A DNA stretch of 64,000 nucleotides, from positions 310,001-374,000 of the forward strand of contig NZ_SUNC01000001.1 in the NCBI RefSeq assembly GCF_007570835.1, in the 5' to 3' direction. Of this stretch, positions 19,011-28,979 are shown piece after piece; position 1 is the stretch's first letter, and each line of letters begins with the position of its first letter. The translations under genes were made by a program, and so were the position numbers. The notes under the pieces are model-generated. The model was not told the DNA's origin, made no database searches, and saw only the letters and a program-made list of their open reading frames with translations. Source of the stretch: Croceicoccus sediminis. GTDB taxonomy: Bacteria > Pseudomonadota > Alphaproteobacteria > Sphingomonadales > Sphingomonadaceae.

Positions 19011-19883
19011 CTACTGAATGCGGGTGACCTTCCATCCGCGCGCCTGCAACAGCGCGATAAGGCCGTCATCACCCCCGATGTGCCCCGCGCCAACGGCCAC
19101 GAACGGCTTTTTGCCGTCCTGCAATTGCCCCACGATCCGACCGATCCATCGGGCATTGCGGCGCGAGAGAAGGGCCGCGCGCAATTCGGGCGAGGCATTG
19201 AAGCCCATGTCCATCAGGCCGGCCAGCTTGTCGGCATCGCCCGCGCTCCACGCGTTGGACAGATCGTATGGGCCGATGGTATCCACCTGGTCGACGAACG
19301 TTTCCAGAAGGTCCTGCTGCTCATCGCCGCTGAGCTGGTCGAATATGCGCAGCTGTTCCTCGGTCGTCTCGAAGCCGATGATCGGCTTTGTCCAGTCCGC
19401 GATCAGGGTCTTGTCGACGCCGAATTCGGGGTCGAGCGTGCTGCGCTGCTGCAACATCGATGACAGGGTGAGAGCGGCAGCCCACGTTTCGACATAATGG
19501 AAGTTTTCTTCCGAAGCGCCTGCTTCGTCCAGCACTTCGGCCAGTTCGTCGCGGTATACCGGCGAAACCCGTTCGGACAGCGGCGGCAAGGCCGGATCGA
19601 CGGCCAGCTGCTGAAAAATCCGCTGGGATTCGCTGGTGTCGAGGTTTTCGATCTCGACCATCAGGACACCGGCATTCGCCAGCGCGTTATCCAGCGTCTC
19701 GCCGTGCCATTGGGTGGTGCGGGGAAGGGCGTGGATCGTGCCGAACAGCCAGCCTGCCGGTTCGGCCCCATCGGGGGCATCGGCCGCATCGACCCGCCAC
19801 AGCGCCGGTTCTGCCGAGCTACCGCAGCCTGCCAGAAGGAGGACGAGCGGAGCAAGCAGCAGGGCGAAGAGGCGGGTCGGCAT
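19011..19883 (-). CDS. TraB/GumN family lipoprotein, copy 1
   Basis: A 290-residue protein of the TraB/PrgY/GumN family. The family's two paired motifs are visible: [10 protein letters not shown] near the N-terminus and [15 protein letters not shown] near the C-terminus. In animal TIKI relatives these Gly-x-x-His motifs bind a metal and cleave peptides, so a metalloprotease-like role is plausible but unproved for bacteria. The N-terminus [13 protein letters not shown] is a lipoprotein signal with lipobox LAGC. It begins 13 bases after a second gene of the same family, so the pair looks like a tandem duplication. Confidence 0.87.
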   Translation of the reverse strand: MPTRLFALLLAPLVLLLAGCGSSAEPALWRVDAADAPDGAEPAGWLFGTIHALPRTTQWHGETLDNALANAGVLMVEIENLDTSESQRIFQQLAVDPALPPLSERVSPVYRDELAEVLDEAGASEENFHYVETWAAALTLSSMLQQRSTLDPEFGVDKTLIADWTKPIIGFETTEEQLRIFDQLSGDEQQDLLETFVDQVDTIGPYDLSNAWSAGDADKLAGLMDMGFNASPELRAALLSRRNARWIGRIVGQLQDGKKPFVAVGAGHIGGDDGLIALLQARGWKVTRIQ

Positions 19884-19896
19884 GCGTCGGATTACC

Positions 19897-20802
19897 TCAA
19901 TACTCGATTCGAGTAGCGGTCAGGCCCTTGGCGGACAGCATGGACTGCACGCTGTCGTCGCCCGAAAGGTGGCCTGCGCCAACCGCCACAAAGACGGTGC
20001 CGGGTGCCTTCATGCGGGTGTCGATCCACTCTGCCCATGCGGCATTGCGGTTCTTCAGCAGCACTTCGTGAAGCTTGGGCGTGTCTTCCATGCCTTCGTT
20101 GAGCAGTTCGGCGGTCGCCGCCGTGTCACCCATGGCCCAAGCCTTTTCCATGTCCGCGAAAGTCTGCTGCATTTCGCCCATGTCGTCGACTCCCGACATC
20201 AGGAACGCGACCTGGTCTTCCTGGCTGAGCCCAGTGAAAAAGCCCATCTGCTGTTCGAAGGTTTCGAGGCCGACCATCTGCATCGCGCGTTCGGTCGCCG
20301 CTTCCTGAAGGACCTGTTCGGCGCCTGCTTCGGCGGAATAGCCCAGCTGCTGCAGCGGCGCGGTGGCCAGTGTCACGCCGGCAAACCACGGCTGCATCGG
20401 TTCAAGCGCCTGCGCCGGAAGCCCGATCGACGATGCCGCGGCTTCGAAACGGGCATATTGATCCGGGGTCAGGACCTTCGAAAGGCCGTTGCCCGGCTTT
20501 GCAAGCGCGGCGCTTTGCACGAAGCCTGCCATTTCTTCCGGCGGCGGGGGGAGCATTTCGAGAACAAGCTCATCCGATTTGCCGAATGCCTCGGAAACCG
20601 CGTCGTCGAACCAGACCAGGTCGGTCTTCAGCGCATGCATCGTGCCGAACAGGTAGATCGTGGTGTCGTCATCGGACAGGACCCAAAGCGCGGGATCGGC
20701 ATCGGACCGGTCGAGAACCGCCTCTTCGGCATAAGCGGGCGAACCCAGGCCGAGCAGCGCGGCAAACGGCGCCAGTTTGCGGAACATGGACTTCAAATTC
20801 AT
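19897..20802 (-). CDS. TraB/GumN family secreted protein, copy 2
   Basis: A 301-residue protein with the same motifs as its neighbour: YLFGTMHALK and GAGHLSGDDSVQSML. Here the signal peptide (FAALLGLGSPAYA before EEAV) lacks a lipobox cysteine, so this copy should be soluble in the periplasm while copy 1 is lipid-anchored. Sequence between the motifs has diverged strongly, which points to an old duplication. It is first of the pair, with 13 bases to copy 1, so both are probably on one transcript. The substrate is unknown. Confidence 0.87.
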   Translation of the reverse strand: MNLKSMFRKLAPFAALLGLGSPAYAEEAVLDRSDADPALWVLSDDDTTIYLFGTMHALKTDLVWFDDAVSEAFGKSDELVLEMLPPPPEEMAGFVQSAALAKPGNGLSKVLTPDQYARFEAAASSIGLPAQALEPMQPWFAGVTLATAPLQQLGYSAEAGAEQVLQEAATERAMQMVGLETFEQQMGFFTGLSQEDQVAFLMSGVDDMGEMQQTFADMEKAWAMGDTAATAELLNEGMEDTPKLHEVLLKNRNAAWAEWIDTRMKAPGTVFVAVGAGHLSGDDSVQSMLSAKGLTATRIEY

Positions 20803-20863
20803 GGCAACCCTCTTTTGGCTAGAGCGAATATATGGTCGAAGGGGATGAACGAAAAGTGACGGA

Positions 20864-21508
20864 TCAAAAGTATCGCTTCCAGATCCACACGGCGGACCAC
20901 ACCACCATCGTCATTAGGAAGATGGGCATAGCTTCGACCGGGGTGGCCAGCCCGCCCTTGGCGAGCACCCACCACGCTGCGGTCAGGGCGATGTTGCAGT
21001 TGAGCGCCACGAGCGCGCCAATCGAATAGGCAGCAGCCTCATGTTCATCGAGCGCGCGGAACCAGACGAGCGTCAGGACCGGGACGACCACCAGCGCACA
21101 GACCGCAAGGATCACGGCGACCGTCGGCGAAATGTCGTCACCGGACACCAGGGGGCTGCGACCCGACTCGCCAACGCTGAGCATAATGCCGATCGCCACG
21201 CCCAGAGCCAGTGACACCACCGTCAGCATGCGGGCACGCCGCGTGCTTTTGCCGACCGGCTCTGCAAAGATGCCTCGGATCATTCGAAAAGCCTGCCAGA
21301 ACAGCAAGACGCCGATAACGAGGCATGCCGTGCCGATAAGGCCGGCGCGTATCGACAGGCTGCCCTTTTCCAGCCCTGCCGTGGTTATGCCGGTCACGAT
21401 GCCGATGCAGAACAGGCCGCCAAGACTTGCGAGCGTGGCAAGGATGGTCTTCGCGACGGGAGAATGGCCGAAACCGTGTTCGGCGGCGGGATCGTTATGC
21501 GTTACCAT
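20864..21508 (-). CDS. Six-helix membrane protein of unknown function
   Basis: A 214-residue integral membrane protein with about six hydrophobic helices (for example LASLGGLFCIGIVTGITTAGL and ISPTVAVILAVCALVVVPVLTL). No family is recognised with confidence. The ATG chosen overlaps the last 14 bases of the XRE regulator gene; a codon six residues earlier is also open. It is the last gene of a three-gene operon (membrane protein, regulator, membrane protein) in which the regulator probably controls the two membrane proteins. Confidence 0.7.
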   Translation of the reverse strand: MVTHNDPAAEHGFGHSPVAKTILATLASLGGLFCIGIVTGITTAGLEKGSLSIRAGLIGTACLVIGVLLFWQAFRMIRGIFAEPVGKSTRRARMLTVVSLALGVAIGIMLSVGESGRSPLVSGDDISPTVAVILAVCALVVVPVLTLVWFRALDEHEAAAYSIGALVALNCNIALTAAWWVLAKGGLATPVEAMPIFLMTMVVWSAVWIWKRYF

Positions 21509-21692
21509 CGTCGAAAATGTCCTCAATCTTCATGTCGAACAGACGGGCGATGCGAAAGGCGAGGGGAAGCGACGGATCGTGCTTTCCGGTCTCGATCGCG
21601 TTCACGGCCTGTCGCGATACGTCCAGCCGGGCGCCAAGTTCGGCCTGGCTCCACTGCCGCTCGGCGCGCAGCACTCTCAATCGGTTGTTCAC
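21495..21692 (-). CDS. XRE-family helix-turn-helix regulator
   Basis: A 65-residue protein that is almost wholly a Cro/C1-type helix-turn-helix: QAELGARLDVSRQAVNAIETGKHDPSLPLAFRIARLF. It belongs to a class of compact regulators that sit next to small membrane proteins and control their own operon. It starts at a GTG that overlaps the upstream stop as GTGA and ends inside the next gene, so all three are translationally coupled. The phased TGACA repeats upstream of the operon are the likely binding array. Confidence 0.9.
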   Translation of the reverse strand: MNNRLRVLRAERQWSQAELGARLDVSRQAVNAIETGKHDPSLPLAFRIARLFDMKIEDIFDDGNA

Positions 21693-22105
21693 GCCCGTGT
21701 CCGCAGCCAGCGCCAGTGGAAAGCGGCATAGAAGGCCAGCAGCGCCAGCGCCGCCTTGTGCAAGCCAAAGCCGTTCGGCGGCGTCGCGTCGAAGGTCGGG
21801 CCTGTGATCGACGCGCCAGTCAGGGCGGCAATCAGGTAGGGCAGGAAGAACAGGACGACGACCGCGGCAAAGCAGGCCACAGTGCCCGCGTTGAAAAGGA
21901 CTTCCATGAATTCGTCAGTGCGGCGGCGCAGCGCGATCGCGACAAGGCTGGCTAACAGCATTCCGACCGACAGCCCTTTCACGAAGTCGGGCCAGCCGAA
22001 ATCGTAGGCAACGATGTTGAGTAGTGTCGCGAAGCCACCAAGATGCGCGGCGGTCATGAACGCACGAGCACGCCGATCGGTTGAGGAGCGGAAGGGAAGA
22101 ACCAT
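21689..22105 (-). CDS. Small membrane protein of unknown function
   Basis: A 138-residue protein with about four membrane helices, ending in an Arg-rich tail. The start MVLPFRSSTDRRARAF was chosen because GAAAGAG lies upstream; the frame stays open for 21 further codons through the repeat array, but these do not look coding. It is first in the operon with the XRE regulator. I do not recognise the family. Context suggests a membrane function switched on by loss of XRE repression. Confidence 0.7.
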   Translation of the reverse strand: MVLPFRSSTDRRARAFMTAAHLGGFATLLNIVAYDFGWPDFVKGLSVGMLLASLVAIALRRRTDEFMEVLFNAGTVACFAAVVVLFFLPYLIAALTGASITGPTFDATPPNGFGLHKAALALLAFYAAFHWRWLRTRA

Positions 22106-22135
22106 CGAACAAACTCTTTCTTTGTAAGGTATGCC

Positions 22136-22218
22136 TGACACAATGTCGCGATTCGCTGACATTGTCAAGATAACCTGACATTACGTCACGATTGCATGAC
22201 AAGACGCGGTAGCTGTCA
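22136..22218. repeat. Phased TGACA repeat array, candidate XRE operator region
   Basis: TGACA occurs in the same orientation at 22136, 22157, 22176 and 22197, spaced 21, 19 and 21 bases, and TGTCA occurs at 22214. The second site is a perfect 11-base palindrome, TGACATTGTCA; the first and third are near-palindromes with TGTCG and CGTCA. About two helical turns separate sites, so a protein could bind along one face. The array lies between the XRE operon and glyQ. Confidence 0.55.
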
Positions 22219-22274
22219 GGATTGAGACGCAAGCGCCATTGACGCCCTTGACGCCACGCGTCATTGCCCCGCGC

Positions 22275-23174
22275 ATGACACGCGATCCGACCCGATCCTT
22301 TCAGGACATGATCCTCGCCCTCCACGATTTCTGGAGCGCGAAGGGATGCCTCATTCTTCAGCCCTATGACATGCGCATGGGCGCAGGGACCTTCCACCCG
22401 GCAACGACGCTGCGCGCGCTTGGCCCCGAACCGTGGAATGCCGCCTTCGTGCAGCCCTGCCGCCGCCCGACCGACGGCCGCTATGGCGAGAACCCGAACC
22501 GGCTTCAGCATTATTACCAGTATCAGGTGATCCTGAAGCCGAGCCCGCCTGAGATTCAGGACTGGTATCTCGACAGCCTGCGCGTCATCGGGATCGACCC
22601 GTTGAAGCACGACATCCGGTTCGTCGAAGACGACTGGGAAAGCCCGACTCTGGGCGCCTGGGGTCTTGGCTGGGAAGTCTGGTGCGACGGGATGGAAGTG
22701 ACGCAGTTCACGTACTTCCAGCAGATGGGCGGCTTCGACTGCAAGCCGGTCGCCGGTGAGCTGACGTACGGGCTGGAACGTCTCGCCATGTACATTCAGG
22801 GCGTCGACAACGTCTATGACCTTGCCTTCAACCAGCAGGGCGTTTCCTATGGCGACGTTTTCCTTGAAAACGAGCGCCAGATGTCGACCTGGAACTTCGA
22901 GGTTGCCGACACCGACGCGCTGTTCGACTTGTTCCGCAAGGCATCGGCAGAGTGCAAGCTTTGCCTCGAAAAGGGCCTGCCGATCCCCGCCTACGAACAG
23001 GCGATCGAGGCGAGCCACGTGTTCAATCTTCTTCAGGCGCGCGGCGTGATTTCCGTGCAGGAACGCGCCAGTTACATGGCGCAGGTCCGCGATCTCGCGC
23101 GCGGTTCGTGCGAGGCGTACATGGCGAAGTATTCCGACCAGTGGGCCGAAGCTTATCCGGAGTGGGCAGCATGA
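22275..23174 (+). CDS. glyQ: Glycyl-tRNA synthetase alpha subunit
   Basis: A 299-residue catalytic subunit of the bacterial alpha2beta2 glycyl-tRNA synthetase, which charges tRNA-Gly. Family blocks are [38 protein letters not shown] and [24 protein letters not shown]. The ATG at [12 protein letters not shown] is chosen over one 12 codons upstream because it gives the usual family length. It overlaps glyS as ATGA. Confidence 0.98.
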   Translation: MTRDPTRSFQDMILALHDFWSAKGCLILQPYDMRMGAGTFHPATTLRALGPEPWNAAFVQPCRRPTDGRYGENPNRLQHYYQYQVILKPSPPEIQDWYLDSLRVIGIDPLKHDIRFVEDDWESPTLGAWGLGWEVWCDGMEVTQFTYFQQMGGFDCKPVAGELTYGLERLAMYIQGVDNVYDLAFNQQGVSYGDVFLENERQMSTWNFEVADTDALFDLFRKASAECKLCLEKGLPIPAYEQAIEASHVFNLLQARGVISVQERASYMAQVRDLARGSCEAYMAKYSDQWAEAYPEWAA

Positions 23175-25309
23175 CGGACTTTCTGCTCGAACTGCGCTGC
23201 GAGGAAATTCCCGCCCGTATGCAGGCCGGTGCCCGCGCAGATCTGGAACGCCTCTTCCGTGAACAGATGAGCGCGGCGGGCGTCGATCACGGTGCAATCA
23301 CGGTCTGGTCGACCCCGCGCCGCCTGGCCCTTGTCGTCGCCGACATGCCCGAACGGACCGAGGCAGTCAGCGAAGAGGCCAAGGGGCCGCCCGAGGGCGC
23401 GCCGGATCAGGCCATCGACGGCTTCTGCAAGAAGAACGGCGTGACGCGTGACCAGCTGGAAGTGCGCGACGTAAAGGGCCGTGCGACCTATTTCGCGGTG
23501 AAGAACATTCCGGGCCGCGACGTGAAGGACGTTCTGGCCGACGCGATCCCCGCGATCGTGCGTGCATTTCCCTGGCCCAAGTCGATGCGCTGGGGCGCTG
23601 CTTCGATCAGCACGGAGAGCCTGCGCTGGGTCCGTCCGCTTTCGGGCATCGTGGCGATCCTGGGCGAACAACTGGTCGAGTGTGAAGTCGGCGGCGTTGT
23701 CTCGGGCTATGCAACACTGGGCCACAGGTTCCACCATAGCGGCGAGATCACCATCGGCGGGGCCGACGACTATGTCGAAAAGCTGCGTGCCTGCCACGTC
23801 GTCGTCGACCACGCAGAACGTCAGGACCTCGTCCGTTCACAGGCCAAGGACGCGGCGAGCGCGGCCGGACTGGTTCTGGTCGAGGACGAAGGACTGGTGA
23901 TCGAGAACGCAGGGCTTACCGAATGGCCCGCGCCGCTTTTGGGCCGGTTCGACGAAAGCTTCCTCGACGTGCCGCCCGAGGTCATTCAGCTGACCGCGCG
24001 CACGAACCAGAAATACTTCGTGTGCAACGACGCGGACGGCAATCTGGCCAACGCCTTCGTCTGTACAGCGAACATCGCGGCGGACGATCCGGCGGTGATC
24101 GTGGACGGCAACCGCAAGGTCCTCGCCGCCCGCCTGTCGGACGCGCGCTTCTTCTGGGAAGTCGACCAGAAGACGGCGCTGGCCGAACACGCCAAGAAGC
24201 TGGAGCGGATCACCTTCCATGAAAAGCTGGGCACCGTGGCGGACAAGGTCCGGCGCGTTGCCAAGCTGGCCGATTGGCTGGTCTTCGACGCCAAGGCGCC
24301 CAACGGCGATCATAAACTCGCCCGTAGGGCAGCGGAGCTTTGCAAGGCCGATCTCGTGACCGAAATGGTCGGGGAATTTCCTGAGCTTCAGGGATTGATG
24401 GGCGGCTACTACGCCCGTGCCGAAGGTCTGCCCGACGAAGTCGCGGATGCCATCCGCGACCACTACAAGCCCGCGGGCCTGAACGACGAAGTGCCCACCG
24501 CGCCGACGACGGTGGCGGTCGCGCTGGCCGACCGGCTCGACAACCTTCTCAGCTTTTTCAAGATTGGCATTCTGCCGACAGGCTCGAAAGACCCGTTTGC
24601 GCTGCGCCGAGCGGCCTTGGGGTATTTGCGACTGGTCCAAGAAAACGGGCTCGAACTTTCGCTCGATACCGTCGTCCATGCCTGGGAAGGCCGCCCGCAC
24701 GCGGCGCTGGCCGAAAAAATCTCTGAATTCCTGCTCGATCGACTCTCGGTCCAACTGAAGGATCAGGGCGTCCGACACGACTACATCGCCGCATCGCGCG
24801 AATGGAAAGGCCGTACCGACTTCCGCGTCGACCGGGTCGAGGCACGCGCACGCTCGCTAGCTGCATTCCTGACCGGCGAAGACGGTGCAAACCTGCTCGC
24901 CGGATACAAGCGCGCCGCAAACATCCTGAAAAAGGAAGGCTACGAAGGCACCGACCGCATCGCCAGCACGGGCGAGGAAGACCCGCTCGAAAACGTCGAC
25001 GATCCGGCCATGCGCGAAATCTACGCCCAGCGTGGCAAGTCCGCCAGCTATGATCGCGAACCTTCCGAACAGGCATTGGTCGACGCGCTCGACCGGGCGG
25101 AACCGGCTGCGAACGCGGCAATCGCGGCAGAGGACTTCGGCGCGGCGATGGCTGCACTGGCAACGCTGCGTGCGCCGATCGACGCGTTCTTTGACGACGT
25201 GACGGTCAACGATCCGGACCCGGCAAAGCGGTCGGCAAGGCTTGCGCTTCTGGCGCAGTTCGTTGCTGCGGTGCACAAGGTGGCAGACTTTTCCAGAATC
25301 GAGGGCTGA
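23171..25309 (+). CDS. glyS: Glycyl-tRNA synthetase beta subunit
   Basis: A 712-residue beta subunit that binds tRNA-Gly and supports the alpha subunit. The N-terminus [18 protein letters not shown] is diagnostic; internal blocks include FPKSMRWG-like [26 protein letters not shown] and an HD-like central domain near [13 protein letters not shown]. The C-terminal anticodon-binding region ends with [19 protein letters not shown]. Its start overlaps the glyQ stop by four bases, so the subunits are made in balance. ppdK follows. Confidence 0.98.
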   Translation: MTDFLLELRCEEIPARMQAGARADLERLFREQMSAAGVDHGAITVWSTPRRLALVVADMPERTEAVSEEAKGPPEGAPDQAIDGFCKKNGVTRDQLEVRDVKGRATYFAVKNIPGRDVKDVLADAIPAIVRAFPWPKSMRWGAASISTESLRWVRPLSGIVAILGEQLVECEVGGVVSGYATLGHRFHHSGEITIGGADDYVEKLRACHVVVDHAERQDLVRSQAKDAASAAGLVLVEDEGLVIENAGLTEWPAPLLGRFDESFLDVPPEVIQLTARTNQKYFVCNDADGNLANAFVCTANIAADDPAVIVDGNRKVLAARLSDARFFWEVDQKTALAEHAKKLERITFHEKLGTVADKVRRVAKLADWLVFDAKAPNGDHKLARRAAELCKADLVTEMVGEFPELQGLMGGYYARAEGLPDEVADAIRDHYKPAGLNDEVPTAPTTVAVALADRLDNLLSFFKIGILPTGSKDPFALRRAALGYLRLVQENGLELSLDTVVHAWEGRPHAALAEKISEFLLDRLSVQLKDQGVRHDYIAASREWKGRTDFRVDRVEARARSLAAFLTGEDGANLLAGYKRAANILKKEGYEGTDRIASTGEEDPLENVDDPAMREIYAQRGKSASYDREPSEQALVDALDRAEPAANAAIAAEDFGAAMAALATLRAPIDAFFDDVTVNDPDPAKRSARLALLAQFVAAVHKVADFSRIEG

Positions 25310-25415
25310 CTCTTTGCAATTGTAACACTACACGGGCGCCACTGAGGGAGAATTGAACCCGAACGTGTCGTTTTTGCTGCACTGCAGGGTATCGCAACAA
25401 GAGGTCAAAGGTATC

Positions 25416-28082
25416 ATGACGCAATATGTCTACACCTTCGGAGGGAACGCGGTTTCGGACGATCCGCGGGCGAAGGACAAGACGGTCACCGGCGGCAAGG
25501 GCGCCAATCTGGCCGAAATGGCCTCGATCGGTCTTCCTGTTCCTCCGGGCTTCACGATCACCACCGAAATGTGCGTCAAATACCTTGCCGAAGGCGCGAA
25601 TTTCGATGACGCGCTGCGCGCCGATGTCGGCTCTGCGCTGGGCCATATCGAACAGACCGTCGGCAAGAAATTCGGCGATGCGGCAGACCCGCTGCTCGTC
25701 TCCGTCCGTTCAGGTGCCCGCGTTTCGATGCCCGGCATGATGGACACCGTCCTCAACCTCGGCCTCAACGATGCGACGGTCGTCGGGCTTGCAAGCGTGT
25801 CGGGCGACGAACGCTTTGCCTGGGATTCGTACCGCCGCTTCATCCAGATGTATTCCGATGTCGTTCTCGGCCTCGACCACGGCCTGTTCGAGGAAGCTCT
25901 CGAAATCGCCAAGGAGGACAAGGGTTACTACAACGATATCGAGCTGACTTCCGATGACTGGAAGGCGCTGGTCGGCGAATACAAGGAAATCGCTGAGCGT
26001 GAGCTTGGCCACCCGTTCCCGCAGGACCCGACCGAACAGCTTTGGGGCGCGATCGAGGCGGTCTTCGCCAGCTGGGATTCGGACCGTGCGAAAGTCTATC
26101 GCCGGTTGAACGACATCCCGGGCGGCTGGGGCACGGCCGTCAACGTCCAGGCGATGGTCTTCGGCAACATGGGCGATACTTCGGCCACCGGCGTTGCCTT
26201 CACTCGCGATCCCGCGACGGGCGAGCGCGCCTATTACGGCGAATACCTGATCAACGCACAGGGCGAAGACGTCGTCGCCGGCATCCGCACGCCGCAGTAC
26301 CTGACGAAGGCGGCGCGCGAGGCTGCGGGCGCGCAGGCCGAATCGATGGAAGAAGCGATGCCCGATGCCTACGGGCAGCTGGCGAGCGTGTTCGACATGC
26401 TCGAAAAGCACTATCGCGACATGCAGGACATCGAATTCACGGTCCAGCAGGGCAAGCTGTGGATGCTGCAGACCCGCAACGGCAAACGCACGGCGAAGGC
26501 CGCGCTGAAGATGGCTGTCGACATGGTGAGCGAAGGCCTGATCGACGAGGCGACCGCGATCGCCCGGATCGATCCCATGGCGCTCGACCAGCTTTTGCAC
26601 CCCACGCTCGATCCCGATGCGCACCGTCATGTCCTGACCGTGGGCCTGCCCGCATCGCCGGGCGCGGCTTCGGGCAAGGTCGTGTTCGATGCCGATACCG
26701 CCGAAAACTTGGCCGACCGAGGCGAAGAGGTCATCCTCGTTCGTGTCGAGACGTCGCCTGAAGACATTCACGGCATGCACGCGGCACGGGGCATCCTGAC
26801 AGCGCGTGGCGGTATGACCAGTCACGCGGCCGTCGTCGCCCGCGGCATGGGCCGTCCCTGCGTATCGGGAGCGTCCGCCCTGTCGATCGACCGCAAGACC
26901 AAGACCGCGCGCATCGGTTCGACCGAGATCAAGGAAGGCGATATCCTCACGCTCGACGGCGCTTCGGGCGAAGTCATGCTGGGCGCGGTTCCGACGATCG
27001 AACCCGAACTGGTCGGCGATTTCGCAACGCTCATGGAATGGGCCGACGCAAAGCGCCGCATGAAGGTCCGCACGAACGCCGAAACGCCCGCCGACTGCAA
27101 GATGGCGCGCCAGTTCGGTGCGGAGGGCATCGGCCTTTGCCGGACCGAGCACATGTTCTTCGACGCGGGCCGGATTTCCAGCGTGCGCCAGATGATCCTG
27201 GCCGAAGACAAGAAGGGCCGCGAGGCCGCGCTTGCCAAGCTGCTTCCCGAACAGCGCAGCGACTTCAAGGCGATCTTCACCGAGATGGCGGGGCTTCCCG
27301 TCACCATCCGCCTGCTCGACCCGCCGCTGCACGAATTCCTGCCGCAGGGCGATGCCGAGTTCGCGGAGCTGGCCGAAATTACCGGTTACGGCATCGATCA
27401 CCTGAAGCGCCGTGCGGACGAACTGCACGAGTTCAACCCGATGCTGGGCCATCGTGGCTGCCGCCTTGGCATCACGTTCCCCGAAATCTACGAGATGCAG
27501 GCTCAGGCCATTTTCGAAGCGGCTATCGAAGTCGCGGTCGAAAGCGGCGAAGCGCCCGTTCCCGAGGTCATGATCCCGCTGGTCGCAACCAAGCGCGAAC
27601 TGGCGATCCTCAAGGCACTGGTCGACAAGACCGCTGCCGAGGTGTTCGCGGCCAAGGGACGCACTCTGGACTATCTGGTCGGCACGATGATCGAACTTCC
27701 GCGCGCCGCACTGATGGCGGGCGAGATCGCAGAAGAAGGTGCGTTCTTCTCGTTCGGCACCAACGATCTGACGCAGACCACGCTCGGCGTCAGCCGTGAC
27801 GATGCGGCACGGTTCCTCGGCCCCTACGTCGACAAGGGCATCTATCCGCGCGATCCGTTCGTCACGCTTGATATCGAGGGCGTCGGACAGCTTGTCGAAC
27901 TGGCGGCAGAGCGCGGCCGGGCTACGCGCCCTGAAATCAAGCTGGGCATCTGCGGCGAACATGGCGGCGACCCGGCGTCTATCGCTTTCTGCGAGAAGGT
28001 CGGCCTCGATTACGTATCTGCGTCGCCCTACCGCGTGCCGATTGCCCGCCTGGCCGCTGCGCAGGCGGCGTTGAAAGCCTGA
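25416..28082 (+). CDS. ppdK: Pyruvate, phosphate dikinase
   Basis: An 888-residue enzyme that interconverts pyruvate, ATP and phosphate with phosphoenolpyruvate, AMP and pyrophosphate. Order of domains: ATP-grasp (start TGGKGANLAEM), the swivelling phosphohistidine domain with GGMTSHAAVVARGMGRPC where H470 is phosphorylated, and the C-terminal PEP/pyruvate barrel with GTNDLTQTTLG and GICGEHGGDP. The chosen ATG follows a GAGG and gives the family N-terminus MTQYVYTFGG. Placement directly after glyQS is common in alphaproteobacteria. It supports gluconeogenesis from pyruvate. Confidence 0.98.
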   Translation: MTQYVYTFGGNAVSDDPRAKDKTVTGGKGANLAEMASIGLPVPPGFTITTEMCVKYLAEGANFDDALRADVGSALGHIEQTVGKKFGDAADPLLVSVRSGARVSMPGMMDTVLNLGLNDATVVGLASVSGDERFAWDSYRRFIQMYSDVVLGLDHGLFEEALEIAKEDKGYYNDIELTSDDWKALVGEYKEIAERELGHPFPQDPTEQLWGAIEAVFASWDSDRAKVYRRLNDIPGGWGTAVNVQAMVFGNMGDTSATGVAFTRDPATGERAYYGEYLINAQGEDVVAGIRTPQYLTKAAREAAGAQAESMEEAMPDAYGQLASVFDMLEKHYRDMQDIEFTVQQGKLWMLQTRNGKRTAKAALKMAVDMVSEGLIDEATAIARIDPMALDQLLHPTLDPDAHRHVLTVGLPASPGAASGKVVFDADTAENLADRGEEVILVRVETSPEDIHGMHAARGILTARGGMTSHAAVVARGMGRPCVSGASALSIDRKTKTARIGSTEIKEGDILTLDGASGEVMLGAVPTIEPELVGDFATLMEWADAKRRMKVRTNAETPADCKMARQFGAEGIGLCRTEHMFFDAGRISSVRQMILAEDKKGREAALAKLLPEQRSDFKAIFTEMAGLPVTIRLLDPPLHEFLPQGDAEFAELAEITGYGIDHLKRRADELHEFNPMLGHRGCRLGITFPEIYEMQAQAIFEAAIEVAVESGEAPVPEVMIPLVATKRELAILKALVDKTAAEVFAAKGRTLDYLVGTMIELPRAALMAGEIAEEGAFFSFGTNDLTQTTLGVSRDDAARFLGPYVDKGIYPRDPFVTLDIEGVGQLVELAAERGRATRPEIKLGICGEHGGDPASIAFCEKVGLDYVSASPYRVPIARLAAAQAALKA

Positions 28083-28116
28083 CCGAACGGGGCTTCGCTA
28101 ACCTTGCGGGGCCCGG

Positions 28117-28905
28117 TTATCCACGCGGCGCTGGGGTCCACCCGCTGAGCGTGACAACTTCGAACCGTTCGCGGATGAGGCCGTCTTCACCGGCTTCGTC
28201 CGCGAATGCGTTTCGGGCGCGCTGCAATCCGGCCTTGCTCACGGGCGGCCCCGGATCGGCCAGCACGTTGCCGAGGGCCTGCGCGCGCAAATCGCCGACC
28301 AGCTGGTCGAGGCTTTCAAAAGCGACGTCGAACCCCCAGCCATCGACGACGGGACTGGCATAGCCAAGCCGCGTCATCAATTGCCCCGCAGCGCGCACGT
28401 CGACTTGAGGATGGATCCGCGGGGCAGGGCGTTCGCCATCGCCCAGGAGCATCGCCTTGCGCAGGGCCGGCAGCGAACCGGCAGCCAGGAAGCTGGCGAT
28501 CATCAACCCATCGGCGGCAAGCGCGCGGCGCATCAGGATGAGCGCACCGGGCAAATCGTTGACCGTGTCGAGGAGACCCAACGAAGCGATCAGGTCGTAA
28601 GGACCGCCGGCAATCGGCTTTTCCTCGTCGATCTCTTCGCCGAAATGCCCGCTCGGGTCCGCGACCTCGACCGTGCTGCCCTGATCGCGCAAATGCGCGG
28701 CAAATGCGCCGGTAACATCGCCGATGACCAGCGCGCGATCGAACGTGCGGTTAAGGAAGCCGAGACGGTCGATCGCATCCGCCGCGATTTCACGCGAGAT
28801 CGTGGAAACCGCATCGCCGCGCTGGCGCAGGGCCGCCATGCGGGCGCGGGAGGCCAGCCGTCGACGGTTTGAAAAGATAACGGGCGGCGAGGGAGGGGTG
28901 TCCAT
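28117..28905 (-). CDS. SAM-dependent methyltransferase-like protein (BioC/NDUFAF5 type)
   Basis: A 262-residue protein with a Rossmann-like methyltransferase fold. The motif I region reads RALVIGDVTGAFAAHL, motif II VEVADPSG, and the post-motif segment YDLIASLGLLDTVNDLPGALI. The N-terminal block FSNRRRLASRARMAAL is found in the BioC/NDUFAF5-like group, whose mitochondrial member assists complex I assembly. Motif I is weaker than the usual ExGxGxG, so a true methyl transfer is uncertain. The gene diverges from comF, an arrangement I believe is common in this lineage. Confidence 0.75.
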   Translation of the reverse strand: MDTPPSPPVIFSNRRRLASRARMAALRQRGDAVSTISREIAADAIDRLGFLNRTFDRALVIGDVTGAFAAHLRDQGSTVEVADPSGHFGEEIDEEKPIAGGPYDLIASLGLLDTVNDLPGALILMRRALAADGLMIASFLAAGSLPALRKAMLLGDGERPAPRIHPQVDVRAAGQLMTRLGYASPVVDGWGFDVAFESLDQLVGDLRAQALGNVLADPGPPVSKAGLQRARNAFADEAGEDGLIRERFEVVTLSGWTPAPRG

Positions 28906-28979
28906 GCGCGGACCTGTGCCGTGGATGGGGCAGGGGTGCAAGCTTGCAGCACAGGGGCCGGGCGGGCAATCATGACAAA

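Noticed and set aside
25710-27962. A 750-codon minus-strand frame across ppdK
   Set aside because: It mirrors the ppdK coding strand, shows no recognisable motif, and has no ribosome site; ppdK itself is full-length.
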